In this document: piece after piece, positions 24,289 to 33,130 of the stretch
How the letters are laid out: every line of letters starts with the position of its first letter
Numbering within the stretch: position 1 is the stretch's first letter
Assembly (NCBI GenBank): GCA_964626755.1
Contig: CAZVGO010000020.1
Location: forward strand, 1 to 64,000
DNA: 64,000 nucleotides
Direction of reading: 5' to 3'
From: JACDAV01 sp964626755
Lineage (GTDB): Bacteria > Chloroflexota > Limnocylindria > Limnocylindrales > CSP1-4
Made by a program: the position numbers and the translations under genes
The notes under the pieces: model-generated
Databases searched by the model: none
Told to the model about the DNA's origin: nothing
What the model saw: only the letters and a program-made list of their open reading frames with translations

Positions 24289-25065
24289 ATGCTGAGCGGC
24301 GGACCGGCGGGTGCGTTCGGCGGCGCCGCCCGGATCCTCATCGTCGACGACGACCCGAACCTGCTCGTCCTCCTCGCCGATCAGCTCCGCGCCGACGGTT
24401 TCGAGACCGCCACGGCGCGCGACGGAGACGAGGCGCTGCGCCGGCTCCGAAGCGGCTGGCCGGACCTGCTGATCATCGACATGATGATGCCGCGAATGGA
24501 CGGGCTCACCCTCGCCCGCGAGATCAAGAGCCAGGCGGACCTGCCGATCATCGTCCTCTCGGCGATCGACGCCGGTGACTCGAAGGCGGACCTCCTCGAG
24601 GAGGTCGCCGAGGACTACGTCACCAAGCCCTACCACTACCCGGAGCTGAGGGCGAGGATCAACCGGGTCCTCCGGCGACTGGGGGACAAGGTCCCGCGCA
24701 AGAGTCTCCGTCTCGGGCCGGCACTGACCCTCGACCTCCATCGCCGTGAGGCGACCGTTGGGGGGCAGGCGATCCAGCTCTCGCCGACCGAGTCCCGGCT
24801 CCTGTACGCGCTGGCGGCGAACCTGGGGCAGACCGTGACGACCGAGACGCTTCTCGCCCGGGGCTGGGCGGAGACCGAGGATGCCGACCCGTCCTACGTC
24901 TGGGTGACGATGCGGCGGCTCCGCCAGAAGGTGGAGAGCGACCCGAACCACCCGGTCCACCTCCTGACCGTACGCGGGATCGGCTACCGCCTCGTCGCGT
25001 CAGGTCCGCCGCCCGGCCCGGCTGCGCCCGCGGGCGAGAGCCCCGCCCAGGCCGCCGACGGGTGA
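24289..25065 (+). CDS. OmpR-family response regulator
   Basis: The 258-residue protein has a receiver domain (about 14-130) with acidic pair DDD at 20-22, phospho-acceptor Asp64 in LLIIDMMMPRMDG, Ser in place of Thr in VLSAID, and Lys in VTKPYHY. A winged-helix output domain follows (about 140-235: LSPTESRLLYALAAN, WVTMRRLRQKVE, LLTVRGIGYRL). The tail is Pro/Ala-rich. It regulates transcription when phosphorylated, presumably by the kinase encoded 7 nt downstream. Targets are unknown; the TadE/TadG cluster follows directly. Confidence 0.95.
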   Translation: MLSGGPAGAFGGAARILIVDDDPNLLVLLADQLRADGFETATARDGDEALRRLRSGWPDLLIIDMMMPRMDGLTLAREIKSQADLPIIVLSAIDAGDSKADLLEEVAEDYVTKPYHYPELRARINRVLRRLGDKVPRKSLRLGPALTLDLHRREATVGGQAIQLSPTESRLLYALAANLGQTVTTETLLARGWAETEDADPSYVWVTMRRLRQKVESDPNHPVHLLTVRGIGYRLVASGPPPGPAAPAGESPAQAADG

Positions 25066-25072
25066 GTCTGCG

Positions 25073-26557
25073 GTGAGCGATCGGACGATCGATCCAAAGG
25101 CCGACCTCGACGCCGACACGCTGGGTGAGTCGGTCGATGCCCCGCCCGAGCCGGAGCGGGTCGGGCCGCCGATCTCCTACCGGTCGCGCCTGACGCTCGG
25201 GCTCATCGCCGCGGCGATCCTGCCGCTCGCGGGCTTCGGGGTCTTCCTCCTCGCCGCCAGCACGATCCTGGGCCCGGGCGCCGACCCGACGACCGGACGG
25301 CTCCTGCTCTTTGCAATCGTCGTTGCGGCGCTCGTCGGCATCCTCATCGCGTATCTCCTGGCCGCGGACCTGACCGGCCCGCTCCGGGCCATCGCGGCGG
25401 CGGTCGACCGCGTCTCCGCCGGCGACCTGTCGGCAAGGATCTACGTGTCCGGCGACGACGAGGTGGCCCGGCTCGCCGACAGCCACAACCGCCTGGCGGG
25501 CGACCTCGAGCGCAGGAACCGGGAGCTCGGGCGGATCCTCGCGGCCATCGAGACCGCCTCGCCGCGGGACGGCGTCGACTGGCTCGTCGGGCGGGCAGCC
25601 GCGCATGCCAAGGCCGCGTTCGGGATGATCGACACGAGGATCCAGCTGGTCGACCCGCGAACCATCCCGGTCGAGGATGACGTCCCCGGCGACCCCCGGC
25701 CCATCCGCGCCGAGCTCCGAATCGCCGACGAGGAGCTCGGCGTGCTCATCGGCCACCTGCCAGCCACGCGCGCCTGGGAGCGAGGCGACCAGGACCTCCT
25801 CGAGCTGTTCGCGAGCGAGATCGCCGTCGCCATCCGGAACGCCCAGCTGTTCGCCACGGTCGAGGCCCAGAACGCCAAGCTCCTCGAGCTGGACGCGGTG
25901 AAGGACGACTTCCTCCGTGGGGTCAGCCACAACCTCCAGACGCCCCTGACGAGCATCCGCGCCTACGCTGAGCAGCTCGGCCGGGACCGGCCGGATCACC
26001 GGCTTGCGATCATCGGCGAGCAGGTCGACCGGCTGTCGCGGATGGTCCGCCAGCTCCTCACCGTCAGCCGCCTCGAGTCAGGTGCGCTCAAGCCCCGCGC
26101 GGAGGTGCTCGCGGTCGGGCCCCGGGTGCGCCGCGCCTGGGAGGCGCTCGGCGCCGGTGCCGTGCCGTTCCGGGTCGATGACGAATCCAACGGCTGGCTG
26201 GCAATCGCCGACTCGGACCACCTGGACCAGGTCCTCTGGGCCCTCCTTGACAACGCCGTCCGCTACGGCGGGGGCACCGAGGTCAGCTGCGAGGTCGCGC
26301 TGGCGAAGGATCGGCGGGTCCGCCTGACGATCCAGGACGGCGGTCCGGGCATCGGCGACGCGGACCGCGGCAGGATGTTCGGCCGCTTCGAGCGGGGCGC
26401 CACCCCGGGCACGGGCGAGGGCAGCGGGCTCGGGCTGTACGTGTCGCGCGAGCTGTGCCGGGCGATGGGCGGCGATCTCGTCCTCGAGCCGACCGGGGCT
26501 GGCCGGGGAGCCAGCTTCAGCGTCTACCTCCCGGGGGAGCCGCCCGAGGAGAACTGA
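25073..26557 (+). CDS. Sensor histidine kinase with HAMP and GAF-like domains
   Basis: The 494-residue protein has two membrane helices (about 41-63 and 77-98) with a very short extracytoplasmic loop, a HAMP domain (about 99-152), a GAF-like region (about 160-265), a HisKA helix with His286 in GVSHNLQTPLTSI, and a catalytic domain with ALLDNAVRYG, DGGPGIG and GEGSGLGLYVSRELC. The residue after the phospho-accepting His is Asn, where Glu or Asp is usual. With the small periplasmic loop, sensing is more likely in the membrane or by the GAF part. It forms a pair with the response regulator. Confidence 0.93.
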   Translation: MSDRTIDPKADLDADTLGESVDAPPEPERVGPPISYRSRLTLGLIAAAILPLAGFGVFLLAASTILGPGADPTTGRLLLFAIVVAALVGILIAYLLAADLTGPLRAIAAAVDRVSAGDLSARIYVSGDDEVARLADSHNRLAGDLERRNRELGRILAAIETASPRDGVDWLVGRAAAHAKAAFGMIDTRIQLVDPRTIPVEDDVPGDPRPIRAELRIADEELGVLIGHLPATRAWERGDQDLLELFASEIAVAIRNAQLFATVEAQNAKLLELDAVKDDFLRGVSHNLQTPLTSIRAYAEQLGRDRPDHRLAIIGEQVDRLSRMVRQLLTVSRLESGALKPRAEVLAVGPRVRRAWEALGAGAVPFRVDDESNGWLAIADSDHLDQVLWALLDNAVRYGGGTEVSCEVALAKDRRVRLTIQDGGPGIGDADRGRMFGRFERGATPGTGEGSGLGLYVSRELCRAMGGDLVLEPTGAGRGASFSVYLPGEPPEEN

Positions 26558-26644
26558 GGCGGCCGGGCGGGCGGCCACCTTGCGTACGCACGTGGCCCGC
26601 AACGGGCAGGACCATCGGGGCGCGCCGGGGGCGCCATCTGGGCT

Positions 26645-27286
26645 ATGCGCCCGCGCACCGTTTCAAGGCGGTGGGCAAGGTCGCGGACCGACTCTTCGAG
26701 TGTCCGAGTTCCGTACGTCGAGGTCCTCGTGCTCCATTCTGTCGCCCAGGTTTCGAAGCAGCGAGGAGCCAGCCTCCGTGGCCGCATCGGCAACCCGACG
26801 CGTCGCTGGCGACCGCAGGGGAGTCGCGGTCAGGCCACGACCGAGTTCGCCCTGGTCGCCACCCTCCTCTTCTTCCTCATGATGGCCATCGTCGACTTCG
26901 GGCACATGATCGCTCTCCACTCGGCGGCGGTGACCGCGAGCCGGGAGGGCGCCCGGTACGGATCGGCGGTTGGCGACAACGGCTCGGGCACGCTCCGGTA
27001 CGTGGACTGCGCCGGGATCCGGCAGGCCGCCAACAACGTCATCGGTGGCCTCGTGAACCTGACCGCCGACCAGATCTCGATCAGCTACGACGACGGGTTG
27101 GGCACCGCCGTGACTGAGGCCTGCGCGCCCGACGGCGCCGGACCCGACGAATTCGAAATCGAGCGACTCGACCGGGTGGTCGTCGAGGTCACGCTGACGT
27201 ACGAGCCCATCTCCCCGATCCGCATGTTCATGGGTCCCGTCACCGTCGTGTCCATCGACCGCCGCGCGATCGTGACGGAACAATGA
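26645..27286 (+). CDS. TadE-like pilus-type protein (module 1, first)
   Basis: A TadE-like N-terminal segment, GQATTEFALVATLLFFLMMAIVDFG-type, begins at about residue 63: Gly-Gln, a Glu at +5, then one hydrophobic helix, then a small extracytoplasmic domain (about 90-213) with two Cys. TadE family proteins are pseudopilin-like components of Tad/Flp pili. The first 55 residues are Arg-rich and unusual for the family, so the true start is probably downstream of 26645, but no clear ribosome-binding site decides this. It overlaps the next gene by 4 nt. Confidence 0.8.
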   Translation: MRPRTVSRRWARSRTDSSSVRVPYVEVLVLHSVAQVSKQRGASLRGRIGNPTRRWRPQGSRGQATTEFALVATLLFFLMMAIVDFGHMIALHSAAVTASREGARYGSAVGDNGSGTLRYVDCAGIRQAANNVIGGLVNLTADQISISYDDGLGTAVTEACAPDGAGPDEFEIERLDRVVVEVTLTYEPISPIRMFMGPVTVVSIDRRAIVTEQ

Positions 27287-27711
27287 TGGCATCCCGGGCG
27301 AGCCGCCCACGGTTCGGCCGCAGAGGCCACGCCGGCCAGGCCCTGGTTGAATTCGCCCTCGTGCTCCCGCTCCTGCTCATCATGCTCATGGGCCTGATCG
27401 ACGTGGGTCGAATCATCTTCACCTACATCGCCCTCGAGGACGCTGCCCAGGAGGGGACGATCTACATGGCCCACGAGCCGTCACCCGCCGCCGTCGTGAT
27501 CGCGCGGGTGAAGTCGAGCTCCAACCATGCGGAAGTCATGAACGCAACCGTGCCGACACCCGTGTGCACGATCGCTCCGGCGCCCGGAATCGTGTCCGTA
27601 ACGGCCTCCTATGAGCTGCCTCTCATCACACCGTTCGGGCGTGAGCTCTTCGGGGGAAGCTTTTCGATGAGCGCCACCTTCACTGGAACGAACTTCAAGG
27701 GGACCTGCTGA
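27283..27711 (+). CDS. TadE-like protein (module 1, second)
   Basis: The 142-residue protein starts with a basic stretch, then GQALVEFALVLPLLLIMLM and DVGRIIF, the classic TadE segment with Glu at the +5 position after Gly. The exported part is about 95 residues with a Cys pair. ATGA overlap with the previous gene and a 1-nt TGATG overlap with the next indicate tight translational coupling. Confidence 0.88.
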   Translation: MMASRASRPRFGRRGHAGQALVEFALVLPLLLIMLMGLIDVGRIIFTYIALEDAAQEGTIYMAHEPSPAAVVIARVKSSSNHAEVMNATVPTPVCTIAPAPGIVSVTASYELPLITPFGRELFGGSFSMSATFTGTNFKGTC

Positions 27712-29015
27712 TGGAACCGCGATCGGCCTGGGGCGCTCGCGCGCGCCAGGTGGCCAGCCTCGTCATCTCGAAGCGAGAGGGCGAGCGTGGGGCTGTCCTG
27801 GTCCTCGTCGCCCTGGGCTTCTTTGTCCTGTTCGGAGCGATCGGACTCGGCATCGACGGGGCTCGGATGTTCGAGGAGCGGCGGGCCGCCCAGGCCGCCG
27901 TCGATCACGCTGCCCTCGCGTCTGCGCACGCGCGCTGCCGCGGCAACAGCGACGCCGTGGCGGTCGCCGCCGGAAAAGCGATTGCGGCGGCCAACTTCTA
28001 TGACGACGCATCGCCAACGATCAGCGTCGACATCACTGCCGTGGTCGGGCCGGAGAACACCTACCTGGCGCATATCGTCACCACGATCGAGGCCACCTTC
28101 GCGCGGGCGATCGGCTTCGACAACTTCACGATCGGAGTCGAGGCTACCGCGAGTGGCACCGGCTGCGACGACGGCGTCGACAGCCCGGGCGCGATCTACG
28201 CCGGCGGCTCCTGCCCCAGCGGCAAGTACGGGGTCGACGTCTCCGGATCCAACCAGGAGGTCTACGGCGGCGTCCACACGAACGACACGTCGAACGTGGG
28301 TGGGAGCGGCAACGACTTCAACGACGAAGCCTATCTCGGCGACTTCTACACCTACGTCGAAACGCATAACGGGGGCAGTGGCAACAGCTGGGAGGCGCCG
28401 GACTTCCCGGACCAGGTCCCGATGCCCAGCCCGGTCTGGGCAGGAGGCTGGGACCCGTCCGTCATCACCGGTGGGAGCGGCGTGCCCGCATTGGGTACGT
28501 TCCTCCGGGCGTACTACGATCTGGCTGACGCGAACGGTACGACCGCCTCAAATGACACCCTGTTCACCTCGAAGGTCACCTCGATCACGAAGAACGGCGT
28601 GTACTACACGACCCACGCAGATGGGTTCGACGTCAGCAGCGTCAGCGGCGGCGTGACCAACGTCGTGATGGTGGCGCCGAACGGGCCGATCAAGGTCTCC
28701 GTCTCGAGCGTCACTCTCAACCCGTTTGCCCACTCCGCCCTGCCTCGCCAGGGCATCCTGATGCTCTCGAACTACCAGCAGCCGAGCCAAATCGAGAAAT
28801 GCGACAAGTACTCGATCGCGATCTCCGGTAGCAGCAGCACCTGGAACGGGGTCCTGTGGGCATCGGGCGGGCTGGTCGAGTTCTCCGGCTCGAGCAACTC
28901 CGCGGTCAATGGGTCGGCCGTCGGCTGGGCCGTCCGGCTGAACGGCTCGGACCTGGTCATTCGGCACAACGCGTCGGACTGGGACGACCAGCCCATGGTC
29001 CTGCTCCTGAAGTAG
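27711..29015 (+). CDS. TadG-like protein with Gly/Ser/Asn-rich exported domain (module 1, third)
   Basis: The 434-residue protein has a TadG-type N-terminus: basic stretch, GERGAVLVLVALGFFVLFGAI, then GIDGARMFEERRAAQAAVDHAALASA, as in putative Flp-assembly TadG-like proteins. There is no von Willebrand A domain. The rest (about 145-434) is a Gly/Ser/Asn-rich beta-type domain (VYGGVHTNDTSNVGG, VLWASGGLVEFSGSSNSAVNG) that looks like a repetitive beta-solenoid. It is probably surface-exposed and anchored by the single N-terminal helix. It ends the first TadE-TadE-TadG module. Confidence 0.8.
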   Translation: MEPRSAWGARARQVASLVISKREGERGAVLVLVALGFFVLFGAIGLGIDGARMFEERRAAQAAVDHAALASAHARCRGNSDAVAVAAGKAIAAANFYDDASPTISVDITAVVGPENTYLAHIVTTIEATFARAIGFDNFTIGVEATASGTGCDDGVDSPGAIYAGGSCPSGKYGVDVSGSNQEVYGGVHTNDTSNVGGSGNDFNDEAYLGDFYTYVETHNGGSGNSWEAPDFPDQVPMPSPVWAGGWDPSVITGGSGVPALGTFLRAYYDLADANGTTASNDTLFTSKVTSITKNGVYYTTHADGFDVSSVSGGVTNVVMVAPNGPIKVSVSSVTLNPFAHSALPRQGILMLSNYQQPSQIEKCDKYSIAISGSSSTWNGVLWASGGLVEFSGSSNSAVNGSAVGWAVRLNGSDLVIRHNASDWDDQPMVLLLK

Positions 29016-29178
29016 CAGGCGTCGCGCCGGCCCCGCCGATTAGCGGCGCTGAGGGGGCGCTCGTGAGCCTTCGGTGACCCTGGGCACCGGATCTTCGAAC
29101 GCTGACGCACGCGACGGTACGATCGGATACCGACCGGTAGGGTGGTCCCTTGGTCGGCACCGCCCCACAGTCCCGAGC

Positions 29179-29802
29179 ATGGCGCGTGTCAAACGCTACG
29201 CATGGCCTGTGAGGGGTGGCGGCGGCGGGACGAACAGGCAGCGAGGCCAGACGCTGGTGGAGTTCGCCCTCGTCATTCCGCTCTTCCTGCTGCTGTTCGT
29301 CGCCCTGCTCGAGTTCGCCATGGTCCTCAACGCGGTCATCTCGATCAACTTCGCGACCCGCGAGGCATCGTTGATCGGCGCCGAGGCCGGCAACGCGGCT
29401 GATGCCGACTGCGTGATCCTCAAGGCCGTCGAGACCTCGGTGGTCGCGCCGGCCGCCGCCAGCCAGATCACCGGCGTGCGGATCTTCCAGGCCAACCGCG
29501 CCGGAGCCGTGATCCCAGGGCGAGTGAACGCCTATGTCCGGACCGGCGAGACGGTGTGCACCTACGCGGACGGGTCGGTCGTGCGAGTTCCCTACTCCCG
29601 GGTCGGGGGCGTCGGCTACCCGGAAGCGTCCCGCTGCAACGTGCTCGCCGGCTGTGGCGGGTCCACGACCGTTGACCAGATCGGCGTGGAGGTCAGGTAC
29701 TCGTACGAGTGGCGGACCCCGATGTACTCGCTCCTCGGCTGGTCGCGCGGTGGGTATGCCCTTATCAAGTCCAACACGATGCGGATGGAGCCAGTCCTGT
29801 GA
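29179..29802 (+). CDS. TadE-like protein (module 2, first)
   Basis: From the ATG at 29179 the protein is 207 residues: basic Gly-rich start, then GQTLVEFALVIPLFLLLFVALLEFA-type TadE helix, then about 150 exported residues with several Cys. The GTG at 29074 is in frame but adds a segment unlike the family. A 163-nt gap separates it from module 1 and contains TACGAT and TAGGGT boxes, so module 2 may have its own promoter. It overlaps the next gene by 4 nt (GTGA). Confidence 0.85.
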   Translation: MARVKRYAWPVRGGGGGTNRQRGQTLVEFALVIPLFLLLFVALLEFAMVLNAVISINFATREASLIGAEAGNAADADCVILKAVETSVVAPAAASQITGVRIFQANRAGAVIPGRVNAYVRTGETVCTYADGSVVRVPYSRVGGVGYPEASRCNVLAGCGGSTTVDQIGVEVRYSYEWRTPMYSLLGWSRGGYALIKSNTMRMEPVL

Positions 29803-30419
29803 CCGCCCGACCGCGGCCCCGGGCTCCCGGACGTCGACACGGCGAACGCGGCCAGAGCCTCGTCGAGATGGCGCTCATGCTGCCGATCTTCCTGCTGATC
29901 CTGTTCGGGATGCTCGAGTTCGGGTTCGTCTTCTCGCACCACCTGACGCTGGAGTACGCGACGCGCGAGGGCGCCCGCCTCGGCGCCGCCCTCGGCAACG
30001 GGACGGACGACGCGCCCTGCAATGGGGTGAGCCCCGAGCCGGTCGACTGGCAGATCATGGCCGCCGTCCAGCGGGTCCTGACCTCACCGGGCTCGCAGGT
30101 CCCGCCTGCGAACATCGCCCACATCCGCATCTACAAGTCGACCTCGACCGGTGCCGAGACGCCCGGAATGGTGAACGTCTGGGTTCCGGGCGCCGGCCCC
30201 ACGGTCGATGGCGAGCGGCTCCAGTTCACGCCCAGCGGCCCGACGGGCTGGAGCGCCTGCATCCGGAACAGTGGCTCGAACCCCGACTCGATCGGGGTCT
30301 CGCTCGTCTACCGGTATGACTACGTGACCCCGCTCGGGGCGCTCATGGGCATCACCGGGCCGGCCAGCCTGACGATCGGCGACCGAACCATCATGGCCCT
30401 CAATCCACCGGCAGGCTGA
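29799..30419 (+). CDS. TadE-like protein (module 2, second)
   Basis: The 206-residue protein starts at a GTG overlapping the previous stop. GQSLVEMALMLPIFLLILFGM is the TadE helix with Glu at +5. The exported part (about 45-206) has two Cys and ends in a strand-rich segment (GVSLVYRYDYVTPLG) that resembles the equivalent end of the preceding TadE protein (GVEVRYSYEWRTPMY), so the two are paralogues. Confidence 0.88.
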   Translation: MTARPRPRAPGRRHGERGQSLVEMALMLPIFLLILFGMLEFGFVFSHHLTLEYATREGARLGAALGNGTDDAPCNGVSPEPVDWQIMAAVQRVLTSPGSQVPPANIAHIRIYKSTSTGAETPGMVNVWVPGAGPTVDGERLQFTPSGPTGWSACIRNSGSNPDSIGVSLVYRYDYVTPLGALMGITGPASLTIGDRTIMALNPPAG

Positions 30420-30420
30420 C

Positions 30421-32637
30421 ATGACCACGCGCGCCTCCGGAACGGACGCGGCAGGCCGTCGGCTCGGCCCGAGGGGCCAGGTTCTCGTGCTCTTCGCCCT
30501 CGGGATCTTCGTGCTGATGATGATGGTCTCGGTCGTCATCGACGTCAGCTGGCTGTGGGTCAATGCCCTGCGCATCCAGCGTGCCGCGGATGCCGCCGCG
30601 CTGGCGGGGGCCGTGACGCTTCCGAACGACCCGTCCCGAGGCTACACGCTGGCCCGGAACGAGGCGACGAAGAACGGCTACACCGGCGGGCCCGGCGTCA
30701 CGGTCACGCCTGTCCAGGACCCGAAGAACCCGCGCCGGATGCACGTCACGATCACGGCGCCGGTCGACATGTTCTTCATGCGCCTCGTTGGCTTCAACCG
30801 GCTCCCGGTCACCCGCAAGGCCCGGGCGGAGTTCACGCTCCCGGTCCCGATGGGCAGCCCCCAGAACTACTACGGGGTCGGGCTCCTCAACCTGCCCACC
30901 AGGGAGACCCGAACGACCGTCGTCAACGACGATACGGGCTGGCGCGTCTCGTCCGTCCGGCCCAGCCCACCGGCCAATGGCGGGACGTGGAACAGCCCGG
31001 GCAATGCCGACGGCGCGGTCAACGCGTCGCACGCGACGACGGCGACGAACGGCGCAGCGCAGCAGTGGGCGAGCTTCGGCCTGCTCAGCGGGGCCGGCGG
31101 GATTCCCAACGACCCCAGCCTGATCATCGACGGGATCGAGGTCCGGGCGCGCGGCCTGATGACCGGGGCCGGCACGAACACCGGTTGCCAGATCGAGGCC
31201 GAGGTCTCGTGGGGCAACGGGGCGGGCGGGACGTGGTCGTCGCTCGTGCGGCTTCCCAGCCCGGCGCTCAGCACGACGAAGACGACCTACGTCATGGGTT
31301 CCGCTGCGACGACCGCGGACTGGGGACCCCGGGGCTGGTCGCGCGCTGACCTCAGTAACGCGAACTTCCGGGTCAGGTTCACCGCCGTGCGACCCGGCGG
31401 CTGCACCCGGACGACCGCCGTCGACACGCTCGAGGTCCGGGTCACCTATCGCACGTCGACGACGACGGTGATCGTCAACCCGCCCTCCCCGCAACCGGTC
31501 GTCGCTCCGGATGGCACCGTCCTCGCCCCGCAATATTTCTGGGGCGCGATGCAGAGCCAGGGCGCTCCCGCCGTCCAGGGCGACGCCCACATGACGGGTT
31601 ACACGACGCGCAAGAGCGTCGCCAATCCAAAGTACGACCCGGACGAGTTCTACAACTATGGCGTGGAGTTTCCGGCCGGCTCGTCGAACGGCGAGGTCTG
31701 GATCTTCGATCCCGGGTTCTGCGACACGGGCAAGGACGCCACGAACAACAACCAGGGCACCGGTGAAAACTGGACGGTCGGCGCTCCGAACGGGAACGGC
31801 TCGGTTCGCCCGGCAAGCGCGTTCTACGAGCTCTACGACATGCGCAGCACGCCGTACGATCGGAGCGACGACGCGCTGATCGCCTCGTCCGGCAACACGT
31901 TCCGCCGCCTGTCGCTGTCGGACCCGTTCCTCAACGGTCGGAGTGATGCCGCGGGGAGCTGCGAGACCCTCGCCTGGCACAACAGCTGGTGGCAGCTCGC
32001 CTCGGGGCTGTCGGCCGGCACGTACCGGCTCCACACGACCTCGAGAATCCGGTCCGACACCGGTGACGACCAGACCGATACGACGGCCCTGAATGCATTC
32101 GCGGTCTGGTCGCAGGCCAGCGGGGGAACGCCGCGGGTCTACGGCCTCGGCGCGATGGAAGCCTACTTCCCGCTCCCCGCGGGCCGTGCCTCGACGTTCT
32201 ATCTCGCCCAGATCGAGGCCGCCCACGCCGGCAAGTGGATGGACATCGACCTGTGGGACCCGGGCGACACAGGTAGCCTCGTCGCCGACCTCGAGATCCT
32301 CGTCCCGACGAGCGGCGGCTACTCCCCGGTGTCCTTCTACTACAACACGATCCAGGGCACGACGATGCCGTCCAGCTTCACCTGCGGCCCGTCCACGAGC
32401 TCGCCCCGGACAAGCATCCGGACGAGCAGCGGGGCGGGCGGGATCTACAACGGCTATTGGGTTCGGCTGTGCGTTCAGCTCCCGGACAATTACGCCGCCC
32501 CGACGCCGCCTGGGGAGACGGAAGGCGGCTGGTGGAAGATCCGGTACACGATGGGCGCGGGCTCCAACGCGAGCACGGACCTGACGACCTGGAAGGTCAC
32601 CATCCGCGGGAACCCGGTTCACCTCGTCATCCCGTGA
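30421..32637 (+). CDS. Large TadG-like exported protein (module 2, third)
   Basis: The 738-residue protein has a TadG-like N-terminus: RGQVLVLFALGIFVLMMMVSVVIDVSWLW-type helix, then LRIQRAADAAALAGAVTLP. The exported part is long, beta-rich and low in charge. Residues about 160-345 look like a jelly-roll or carbohydrate-binding fold (TGWRVSSVRPSPPANGG). Residues about 375-630 hold a second beta-rich block (YGVEFPAGSSNGEVWIFDPGF). No vWA or catalytic motif is seen. It begins 1 nt after the preceding TadE stop. A surface adhesin or matrix role is an inference. Confidence 0.78.
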   Translation: MTTRASGTDAAGRRLGPRGQVLVLFALGIFVLMMMVSVVIDVSWLWVNALRIQRAADAAALAGAVTLPNDPSRGYTLARNEATKNGYTGGPGVTVTPVQDPKNPRRMHVTITAPVDMFFMRLVGFNRLPVTRKARAEFTLPVPMGSPQNYYGVGLLNLPTRETRTTVVNDDTGWRVSSVRPSPPANGGTWNSPGNADGAVNASHATTATNGAAQQWASFGLLSGAGGIPNDPSLIIDGIEVRARGLMTGAGTNTGCQIEAEVSWGNGAGGTWSSLVRLPSPALSTTKTTYVMGSAATTADWGPRGWSRADLSNANFRVRFTAVRPGGCTRTTAVDTLEVRVTYRTSTTTVIVNPPSPQPVVAPDGTVLAPQYFWGAMQSQGAPAVQGDAHMTGYTTRKSVANPKYDPDEFYNYGVEFPAGSSNGEVWIFDPGFCDTGKDATNNNQGTGENWTVGAPNGNGSVRPASAFYELYDMRSTPYDRSDDALIASSGNTFRRLSLSDPFLNGRSDAAGSCETLAWHNSWWQLASGLSAGTYRLHTTSRIRSDTGDDQTDTTALNAFAVWSQASGGTPRVYGLGAMEAYFPLPAGRASTFYLAQIEAAHAGKWMDIDLWDPGDTGSLVADLEILVPTSGGYSPVSFYYNTIQGTTMPSSFTCGPSTSSPRTSIRTSSGAGGIYNGYWVRLCVQLPDNYAAPTPPGETEGGWWKIRYTMGAGSNASTDLTTWKVTIRGNPVHLVIP

Positions 32638-32810
32638 GTGAGCCACTAACGGTTCACGGTGGACGGCCGGCCGCCGAGAGCCGGCCGAGGGTCGACTCCG
32701 CTGCCGCGGCCGGGCATCGAGCGCTCGTCGCCGTCATCGTGCTGACCGGAGTGGTCCTCGTGTTCGCCGCCGGCATCGCGTTCTGGATGTACTGGCTGCA
32801 GGGTCGCTAA
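32634..32810 (+). CDS. Micro-membrane protein
   Basis: The 58-residue product starts at a GTG that overlaps the stop of the large TadG-like gene (GTGA). It has a 28-residue polar N-terminus and one strong transmembrane helix (ALVAVIVLTGVVLVFAAGIAF) followed by WMYWLQGR. The overlap pattern is the same as within the rest of the cluster, which argues that it is a real gene. It may be an assembly or stability partner of the TadG-like protein. Confidence 0.65.
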   Translation: MSEPLTVHGGRPAAESRPRVDSAAAAGHRALVAVIVLTGVVLVFAAGIAFWMYWLQGR

Positions 32811-33130
32811 CGACCTGATCTGCCGGCCCGACGAGCCCGGCGACGCGACGGCCCAGCACTCCGCAAACCCTCCGGCGACACCCCTGACGGCGCGCCTCAC
32901 CGACCACGACCGGGACCATCGTCCTGGGCCCATCGTGGTGCGTTCTGTCACCACGGCTCACGTTCAGGCGTGGAGCGTGCTGCGACGTTGTAACGTCCCG
33001 GGCCCTTTTTGCCGGTACTTTCGTACTAGACGGCGAGTGGGACCTTCCGTAGTGTCGCCGAGTGCCCCCTCCCCGGGTGCCTGGCACGGCGCACTCACGG
33101 GGCGCAGACATCACAGCGTTGGAGGATGCA
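32811..33130. promoter_or_regulatory. Intergenic control region upstream of the Ser/Pro-repeat protein
   Basis: No gene is seen. It contains a near-perfect dyad GACGTTGTAACGTC (32984-32997), a T5 tract, GTAC-TTTC-GTAC (33015-33026) followed by TAGAC, and a wider inverted pair CGGCGA/TCGCCG (33031-33036 and 33055-33060). A clear ribosome-binding site GGAGG (33120-33124) precedes the GTG at 33131. The exact promoter cannot be fixed by eye. Confidence 0.5.

Noticed and set aside
30400..32646. Open frame of 748 codons on the minus strand
   Set aside because: Exactly antisense to the large TadG-like gene, Arg/Asp-rich and without signal or domain.
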